A DNA stretch of 64,000 nucleotides from CAWCKS01 sp963763485 (GTDB taxonomy: Bacteria > Pseudomonadota > Alphaproteobacteria > Rhizobiales > Xanthobacteraceae), in assembly GCA_963763485.1 (NCBI GenBank), contig CAVXOW010000005.1, positions 434,001 through 498,000 of the forward strand, written 5' to 3'. How positions within the stretch are numbered: position 1 is the stretch's first letter; each line of letters begins with the position of its first letter. A program made the position numbers and the translations under genes. The notes under the pieces are model-generated. The model saw only the letters and a program-made list of their open reading frames with translations. It was not told the origin of the DNA and did no database searches. Positions 58,345 through 64,000 of this stretch are shown one piece after another.

Positions 58345-59608
58345 ATGGCAGCCAGGACGCGCGCACCACCGTCGCGCCGACAGTTGCGTCAGGCGGCACG
58401 GAAGAGCGCCGGCAAGAAGTCGCTGCGCAAGGGCAGCAAGTCATCTGCGCGCCGCAAGGGCGCACGTGCCGGCGCGATCGAAATCGCGCTCGCGACTTTT
58501 GCGCATGAAGTTCGCACGCCGCTCACCGGCATTCTCGCGCTGTCCTCATTGCTCGAGACCTCCGGCCTCCCCGAGCGGGAGCGACGCTGGGTCGAACTCG
58601 ATCAAGGCGAGCGCCGAACATCTTTCAGCGCTTGCCACCCTGTTCGTCGATGCCGCGCGCCATCGCGGCCCTGGCTTGAGCATGCGGCAGGATTTCTTCG
58701 ATCTGCGGACGCTGGCGCAGACGGCCGCGAACTCGCTCGCCGGGCGCGCTGCCGCCAAAGGGCTGGTGGCGACGTCCGAGATCGATGCGGCGCTGCCGGT
58801 TTTTGCCGTCGGCGATCCCGTGCGCTTGCGCGCGGCGCTGGAAAACCTGATCGACAATGCGGTGAAGTTCACCGACAGCGGCAGCGTCGTCTTTGCGGCC
58901 TCACTCGCCCGCGCACCGAAGCCCAGAGGCGCGTTTGCAGTCGCATTCAATGTTGCGGACTCCGGAGGCGGGCTCTCGGTTACCGAGATCAAGCGGTTGT
59001 TCAAGCCGTTCTCTCAATCCAGTGTCGCCATCAGCCGCCGATTTGGCGGCGCGGGGCTTGGTCTGTCATCGGTGCGGCAGCTGGCGCGTGCAATGGGCGG
59101 CAACGTCACGGTTAAGCCGCGGCGCGGTGGCGGCACCGTATTCACGCTGACCGTTGTGCTCGATCATGCCGATGGCCGCTTGCCGTCGGCCGATGCCGAC
59201 CGATCCAGAGTGGCCGCCGGTATCAAGCCGCTGAAGATATTGTCGGTCGAGGACAACCCGTTCGGGCGCGTTGTGCTGAATGCGGTTCTGCAGGAGCTCG
59301 GCCATGAGGTCGAGTTTGTCGGCCGTGGCGAGGACGCGCCGCAGCGTCTGGCGCAGGGGAAGTTCGACCTCGTGCTGATGGACATGGTGCTTCCTGGAAT
59401 CGACGGCATTGAAGCGATCCGCCGCATCCGTGCGGGCGTAGCTCCGGTGTCGCTGACCGCAATCATCGTGGTGTCCGGCCGCGGCGAAGACGAGGACGCG
59501 GCGCGGGCGGCTGGCGCCAGTGGCTTTCTCCTCAAGCCGGTCAGTCCACGGGAGCTGGCGCTGGTCCTGGCCGATGTTTCGGGAGGGGCCCCGGGCGCCA
59601 AGGCCTGA
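58345..59608 (+). pseudogene. Hybrid histidine kinase with receiver, frameshifted
   Basis: The gene reads in two frames. Codons from ATG 58345 give a basic N-terminus and the acceptor block ATFAHEVRTPLTGILALSSL, up to RRWVEL. The sequence then continues one base out of frame as IKASAEHLSALATLFVDAAR, with the ATPase region (LIDNAVKFTDSGS, FGGAGLGLSSVRQLA) and a C-terminal receiver (Asp in LVLMDMVLPG, Lys in FLLKPVS). A single extra G at about 58600 explains the break; without it the protein would be about 420 residues. It is either a recent pseudogene or a sequencing error. Confidence 0.85.
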
Positions 59609-59622
59609 CGCGGCCTGATACG

Positions 59623-60237
59623 TCACGCCGCAGCGCGAACCAGAACCATTCCGCCGAGCTCCAGTAACTCTTCGACGCGGCGGAAACCGACCGCCCGCAG
59701 CGTCTCTGGCAACTGCTGGCGCCGCGGCGCCGCGCCGGGCCCGTGCGATCCGCCGCGATCATAGTGATCGCAGTGGAGCAGCAGACCATCGGGTCTGAGA
59801 ATCTCGCGGATGCGCCGGAACAGCGGTGCTGGTTGATCGCGCCGGCGCTGGAGCGGCATCGCCAGCACGGCATCGACCGGCGAGAGCTCACGGGCCCAAT
59901 CCTCGCCGTGCAAATCACGCACCAGGAAACGCACTGCATGGGCAGCATCCCCCAAATGTTCGCGTGCGGCATCGTGAATTGCGGGCGAAACATCGATTGC
60001 CGCGTAAGAAGCGATCCGGCAGGTCGCGAGCAGTTCCTTGGCAAGATGCCCGGCGCCGGAGCCTAATTCGATCACGTCGATCGCGCGGTCGAACGTTCCA
60101 TTCAGGGCGCCGGCGATTGCCGCAAAGAGCCGCGGCCGCCACGCGCGCCGCTGCACCGTTTGCATGATCCAGTCGTGAACCTGCGTGGCATCGTTGAAAT
60201 CGACCGAACCCGGAATTTCGGAATCTGACCCAGCCAC
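59623..60237 (-). CDS. Class I SAM-dependent methyltransferase
   Basis: A 204-residue methyltransferase with motif I VIELGSGAGHLAKELL, motif II region AAIDVSPAIHDAA and a motif IV-like DAVLAMPL. Substrate unknown. It is convergent with the kinase and alone on its strand. Confidence 0.88.
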   Translation of the reverse strand: MAGSDSEIPGSVDFNDATQVHDWIMQTVQRRAWRPRLFAAIAGALNGTFDRAIDVIELGSGAGHLAKELLATCRIASYAAIDVSPAIHDAAREHLGDAAHAVRFLVRDLHGEDWARELSPVDAVLAMPLQRRRDQPAPLFRRIREILRPDGLLLHCDHYDRGGSHGPGAAPRRQQLPETLRAVGFRRVEELLELGGMVLVRAAA

Positions 60238-60325
60238 GACGTCCCCCGGTGCGCGAACTACCTATACGAGGTCTATCTTATTTATGCAACCTAAACGATA
60301 GAGAAGGTCAACGAGTCGTTACCCG

Positions 60326-61180
60326 TCACTCGAACTCACTCTGATTCCGCTTACGCAGGACTGCGGCGTTGAACTCGCCGCCGTACACAAAGATCGAGGC
60401 GATGAAATAAAGGAACACCAGTGCAATGATGACCGAGGCGAGGCCGGCATAGGTGGTCACGTAGTTGACGGTGAAGCGTTCCAGATATTTTCCAAACACA
60501 TAGCCCGAGACCAGCGAGCCGAGGATCGTGAGCAGAATGCCCGGCAGGATGTCGAGCAGGCGCCGCCGGCCGCCCGGCAGCCATTTGTGGGCGACGAACA
60601 GGGCGACGATCATCGAGGCGGCCGCCACCGCGTATCGGGCGATGGTCAGTGAATTCTCGTTGTCCTTGACCAGCATCGGGAACTGGCTCTTCACCGCGCC
60701 GATGATGAGCGGCGCCAGCACGATCAGGAAGGCGAGCGATAGCAGGGATACCGCGGCCAGCAAGGTGTAACCGATCAATTCCAGCCGCAGCCAGTACCAG
60801 CGCCTGACCTCGATAATGCCGTAGGCGCGGTTCAGTCCGACGCGGAGCGCCTCGACGCCGTTCGAGGCGAAGTAGACCGCCAGCACCGCGCCGAGCGTGA
60901 GGATATCGCCACGCGCGTTGGTGAGCACGTCATGGATTTCGCCCGACAGCGTATCGGCGACGCGGTGCGGCCAGGCATCGAACATCAGCGTCGCGGCCTG
61001 ATCGGCGAGCTCTTTCGATCCGAAGAAGCCGGCCAATGCCGTGATCACGATGAGAAAGGGAAACAGCGCCATCAGGGCCGACAGCGCAATATGGCTGGCG
61101 ATCGCCCAGCCGTCGTCGGACAGGAATTTGTAGTAGGCATCGAGCGCGACGTCGAAAATGTATCGGAGCGACTTGATCAT
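60326..61180 (-). CDS. YihY/UPF0761 family inner membrane protein
   Basis: A 284-residue membrane protein with about six helices and the family text AIASHIALSALMALFPFLIV, GDILTLGAVLAVYFASNGVE and the C-terminal FVYGGEFNAAVLR. Formerly called RNase BN in error; function unknown. The start at 61180 (MIKSLRYIFD) is preferred to 61255. Confidence 0.92.
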   Translation of the reverse strand: MIKSLRYIFDVALDAYYKFLSDDGWAIASHIALSALMALFPFLIVITALAGFFGSKELADQAATLMFDAWPHRVADTLSGEIHDVLTNARGDILTLGAVLAVYFASNGVEALRVGLNRAYGIIEVRRWYWLRLELIGYTLLAAVSLLSLAFLIVLAPLIIGAVKSQFPMLVKDNENSLTIARYAVAAASMIVALFVAHKWLPGGRRRLLDILPGILLTILGSLVSGYVFGKYLERFTVNYVTTYAGLASVIIALVFLYFIASIFVYGGEFNAAVLRKRNQSEFE

Positions 61181-61351
61181 GAATTTCTGCGTTTGTCCGG
61201 GCGGCGCGCCGCTTCCTCTGTCGATGCATTTACCGTGGCGCGCCGACCCTGTCATGCCCGGACCGTGCCAGCCGGGTCATGGCGATTCGTGGTCCCGGGT
61301 GTTAAGTACCAAGCATCCACGAGTTTCGTTCATCAATCGGCAAAGGATTTC

Positions 61352-61546
61352 ATGGCCGGCTTTTTGTCGCACTTTCTGGTGCCGATCGCGATGGGCGCGG
61401 TCGCGGTGGTGCTGGTGCTTGGGCTGATCAACATGATGCGCGGCGGTTCGCCGAACCGCTCGCAGCAGCTGATGCGGCTGCGGGTGTTGCTGCAGGCGGT
61501 GGCGATCGTCGTGGCCTTGCTCGCGCTGCTGGCGCTGGGTCATTGA
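61352..61546 (+). CDS. Twin transmembrane protein (HIG1-like)
   Basis: A 64-residue protein with two helices (about 5-25 and 43-62) joined by a polar loop (MMRGGSPNRSQQLMRLRVL), the layout of small HIG1-type twin-TM proteins that associate with respiratory complexes. AAAGGA precedes the ATG. In alphaproteobacteria it often precedes cobalamin adenosyltransferase and the etf genes, as it does here. Confidence 0.85.
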   Translation: MAGFLSHFLVPIAMGAVAVVLVLGLINMMRGGSPNRSQQLMRLRVLLQAVAIVVALLALLALGH

Positions 61547-61562
61547 GCGGAGGGCGCTCGCG

Positions 61563-62135
61563 ATGGTGACATTGAACAAGATCTACACCCGGACCGGCGA
61601 CGACGGGACCACCGCGCTGGGCACCGGCGAGCGGCGGCCCAAATATGATTTGCGCGTCTCGGCCTATGGGACCGTCGACGAAACCAACGCCGCAATCGGG
61701 GTAGCGCGTCTGCACGTGCCGGCGGTTTCTCCCGTTTCCACCATGCTCGGCCTGATCCAGAACGACCTGTTCGACGTCGGTGCCGATCTTGCCGTGCCCG
61801 ATCGGCCGGGCAAGGCCGAACGCCTGCGCATCGTGCAGTCGCAGGTCGAGCGGCTCGAGCGCGACATCGATGGTCTCAATGCCAACCTGAAAGACCTGAC
61901 CTCATTCGTGCTGCCGGGTGGCAGCCCGGCGTCGGCGCACCTGCATATTGCGCGCACGATCTGCCGCCGCGCCGAACGGTTGATGGCCGAGCTTGCGGCA
62001 AAGGAAGGCGAGCAGGTCAGCCCCGCGGCGCTGCGCTACGTGAACCGGCTCTCCGACTTCCTGTTCGTAGCGAGCCGCGCCTGCAACAACGACGGTGCGG
62101 ATGATGTTCTCTGGGTGCCGGGTCAAAACCGCTAA
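61563..62135 (+). CDS. ATP:cob(I)alamin adenosyltransferase, PduO type
   Basis: Transfers the adenosyl group of ATP to cob(I)alamin. The 190-residue protein has the family motif IYTRTGDDGTTAL, the arginine-rich VSAYGTVDETNAAIGVARLH, and NRLSDFLFVASRACN near the C-terminus. It starts 16 nt after the twin-TM gene. Confidence 0.96.
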   Translation: MVTLNKIYTRTGDDGTTALGTGERRPKYDLRVSAYGTVDETNAAIGVARLHVPAVSPVSTMLGLIQNDLFDVGADLAVPDRPGKAERLRIVQSQVERLERDIDGLNANLKDLTSFVLPGGSPASAHLHIARTICRRAERLMAELAAKEGEQVSPAALRYVNRLSDFLFVASRACNNDGADDVLWVPGQNR

Positions 62136-62310
62136 GCGACGTTAAGAGATTGAGTGGTCCTGCGTTTTCGGCAGTGCTAGCCTGACGGAACCGAGCAATA
62201 ATGGCTGTTTAGCGCGTTGACCGCGCCTGAGCAGGCCAGTAGGTTCCGCGCCCATCAGCAGGGCAATTCTACATAAAGCAACTGACTATCAAGAGAGGAC
62301 CAGGGGACCG

Positions 62311-63060
62311 ATGAAGGTTCTTGTGCCAGTCAAGCGGGTCGTTGATTACAACGTGAAGATCCGCGTCAAGAGCGACGGATCGGGCGTTGAGCTCGCCAAC
62401 GTCAAGATGTCGATGAATCCATTCGACGAGATCGGCGTCGAGGAAGCGCTGCGGCTGAGGGAAGCCGGCAAGGCCACCGAGGTGGTTTGCGTCTCGATCG
62501 GTCCGCAGCAGTGCACCGAGACGATCCGCACCGGGCTCGCGATGGGCGCCGACCGCGGCATCCTGGTCAAGGCCGACGGCGTCGTCGAGCCGCTTGCGGT
62601 CGCGAAGATCCTGAAGGCGATCGCCGACGAAGAGAAGCCCGGCCTTATCATTCTCGGCAAGCAGGCGATCGACGACGATTCCAACCAGACCGGCCAGATG
62701 CTTGCCGCATTGCTCGGCTGGTCGCAGGCGACCTTCGCCTCGAAGCTTACGATCGACGGTTCCGACGTCACCGTGACCCGCGAAGTCGACGGCGGCTTGC
62801 AGACCGTGAAGCTGAAGGGCCCGGCGATCGTCACCACCGACCTGCGCCTCAACGAGCCGCGCTACGCCAGTTTGCCGAACATCATGAAGGCCAAGAAGAA
62901 GCCGATCGCGGAGAAGACCGCTGCGGACTACGGCGTCGACCTTACCCCTCGCCACGAGATCCTGAAGACCACCGAGCCGCCGGGCCGCAAGGCCGGCGTC
63001 AAGGTCAAGGACGTCGCGGAACTGGTGTCGAAACTCAAGAATGAGGCCGGGGTAATCTGA
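62311..63060 (+). CDS. etfB: Electron transfer flavoprotein subunit beta
   Basis: Beta subunit (249 residues) of the heterodimeric flavoprotein that accepts electrons from acyl-CoA and other dehydrogenases. The signature VKRVVDYNVKIRVKSDGSGV starts the protein; LRLREAGKATEVVCVSIGPQQ and the AMP-binding region ADEEKPGLIILGKQAIDDDS are typical. The stop overlaps the etfA start by one base. Confidence 0.97.
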   Translation: MKVLVPVKRVVDYNVKIRVKSDGSGVELANVKMSMNPFDEIGVEEALRLREAGKATEVVCVSIGPQQCTETIRTGLAMGADRGILVKADGVVEPLAVAKILKAIADEEKPGLIILGKQAIDDDSNQTGQMLAALLGWSQATFASKLTIDGSDVTVTREVDGGLQTVKLKGPAIVTTDLRLNEPRYASLPNIMKAKKKPIAEKTAADYGVDLTPRHEILKTTEPPGRKAGVKVKDVAELVSKLKNEAGVI

Positions 63061-64000
63061 TGGCTACACTGCTCATTGCCGAACATGACAACGCCTCGAT
63101 CAAGGACGCGACCCTCAAGGCCCTGACCGCGGCGCTTGAGCTCGGCGCCGATGTTGACGTGCTCGTTGCCGGTCAGAACGCCAAGGGCGCGGCCGAAGCG
63201 GCCTCGAAGCTCGCTGGTGTGAAGAAGGTTCTGCTCGCCGACAACGCGCTTTACGCACACGATTTGGCCGAGCCGTTCGCCGCACTGATCGTGTCGCTGG
63301 CGCCGAAGTACGACGCGATCGTCGCGCCTGCGACCTCGCGTATCAAGAACGTCATGCCGCGGGTGGCGGCGCTGCTCGACGTCATGCAGGTGTCGGAGAT
63401 CATCAAGGTGGTTGCGCCCGATACCTTCGAGCGCCCGATCTACGCCGGCAACGCGATCCAGACGGTGAAGAGCAAGGACGCGAAAAAGGTGATCACTGTG
63501 CGTACCGCGACCTTCAAGGCTGCAGGCGCCGGCGGCAGCGCTGGAATCGAGGACGCCGCGGCTGCGGCCGATCCCGGGCTTTCGTCCTTCGTCGGCGAGG
63601 AAGTCGCCAAGAACGATCGTCCCGAACTGACCTCGGCGAAAATCATCGTCTCCGGTGGCCGCGCCATGCAAAGCCGCGAGAACTTCACCAAGTATATCGA
63701 GCCGCTTGCCGACAAGCTCGGTGCCGGCGTCGGCGCCTCGCGCGCCGCCGTGGACGCGGGCTACGCGCCGAACGACTGGCAGGTCGGCCAGACCGGCAAG
63801 GTGGTAGCGCCGGAGCTCTACATTGCCGTCGGCATTTCAGGTGCCATTCAGCATCTCGCCGGTATGAAGGACTCCAAGGTGATCGTCGCGATCAACAAGG
63901 ACGAGGAAGCGCCGATCTTCCAGGTCGCCGATTATGGCCTGGTCGCTGACCTCTATCAGGCTGTTCCGGCGTTGACCGAGGAACTGGCGAAGGCCGGGAA
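63060..64000 (+). CDS. etfA: Electron transfer flavoprotein subunit alpha, 3' partial
   Basis: Alpha subunit that holds FAD. The ATG at 63060 shares its A with the etfB stop. The FAD-binding domain is shown by the C-terminal signature QVGQTGKVVAPELYIAVGIS, with VSGGRAMQSRENF before it. The 313 codons seen are about the full family length, and the frame is open at the right edge, so only the last few codons are missing. Confidence 0.96.
   Translation, partial: MATLLIAEHDNASIKDATLKALTAALELGADVDVLVAGQNAKGAAEAASKLAGVKKVLLADNALYAHDLAEPFAALIVSLAPKYDAIVAPATSRIKNVMPRVAALLDVMQVSEIIKVVAPDTFERPIYAGNAIQTVKSKDAKKVITVRTATFKAAGAGGSAGIEDAAAAADPGLSSFVGEEVAKNDRPELTSAKIIVSGGRAMQSRENFTKYIEPLADKLGAGVGASRAAVDAGYAPNDWQVGQTGKVVAPELYIAVGISGAIQHLAGMKDSKVIVAINKDEEAPIFQVADYGLVADLYQAVPALTEELAKAG

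Noticed and set aside
1..64000. CRISPR array, integrase, insertion sequence or prophage
   Set aside because: No regularly spaced repeats, DDE or tyrosine recombinase motifs, or phage structural genes are seen. The repeats present are short palindromes, not arrays.

Overview
The window is GC-rich alphaproteobacterial chromosome and looks like Bradyrhizobium or a close relative in the Nitrobacteraceae. The basis is the split F0 ATP synthase operon (atpI-atpB-atpE-atpF2-atpF), the ctaB-small ORF-ctaG-ctaE cytochrome oxidase block, many small rhizobial protein families (DUF1236, DUF1488, DUF2171, DUF6894, CsbD) and several palindromic intergenic repeats of the kind common in Bradyrhizobium. This is pattern recognition without a database search.

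Layout. 1-7.3 kb (+): haem A and cytochrome aa3 oxidase genes (ctaB, a CoxF-like small protein, ctaG, ctaE), DUF983, SURF1, thrC, an M16 processing peptidase and a GNAT acetyltransferase, then a lipoprotein and a bidirectional terminator. 8.1-10.8 kb (-): F0 genes. 11-12.8 kb (+): a DsbA-fold isomerase, a secreted coiled-coil protein and YjbQ. 12.8-15.9 kb (-): a two-gene unit made of a TPR/beta-barrel outer membrane protein that resembles Slam (type XI secretion) and a secreted FecR-domain protein whose C-terminus looks like a TbpB-type barrel. 16.2-19.3 kb: enoyl-CoA hydratase, then a membrane protein, a winged-helix regulator and a uppS paralogue that share two copies of a 17-bp palindromic operator.

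19.6-35.2 kb is an accessory stretch of short genes: a Crp/Fnr regulator, small secreted proteins, a CsbD protein, an HPF-like ribosome factor, two HWE/HisKA_2-type histidine kinases, a response regulator, an S21 paralogue, a cold-shock protein and many unknowns. Three GGAAC-N18-GTT sequences and one FixK/FNR-type palindrome suggest general-stress and low-oxygen control.

35.0-42.8 kb (-) is the most unusual locus. It encodes a secreted protein with one C-terminal haem motif, a Tat-exported small subunit, a GMC flavoprotein, a 1048-residue protein that joins a two-HKD phospholipase D core to a chymotrypsin-like protease with an intact triad, and a small protein related to a module of that fusion. 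43.6-51.7 kb: tRNA-Leu(CAA), hmgA, a persulfide dioxygenase-rhodanese fusion, dsbB, an AbrB-family membrane protein whose two ends lie in repeats, a flavin reductase and an esterase homologue lacking its serine. 51.9-64 kb: a PRC-barrel protein, an MFS transporter, an HtrA homologue that has lost its triad, an HNH endonuclease, a carboxylesterase, AlkA, GluQ, a frameshifted hybrid histidine kinase, a methyltransferase, YihY, a twin-TM protein, PduO-type adenosyltransferase, and etfB/etfA, with etfA running off the right edge.
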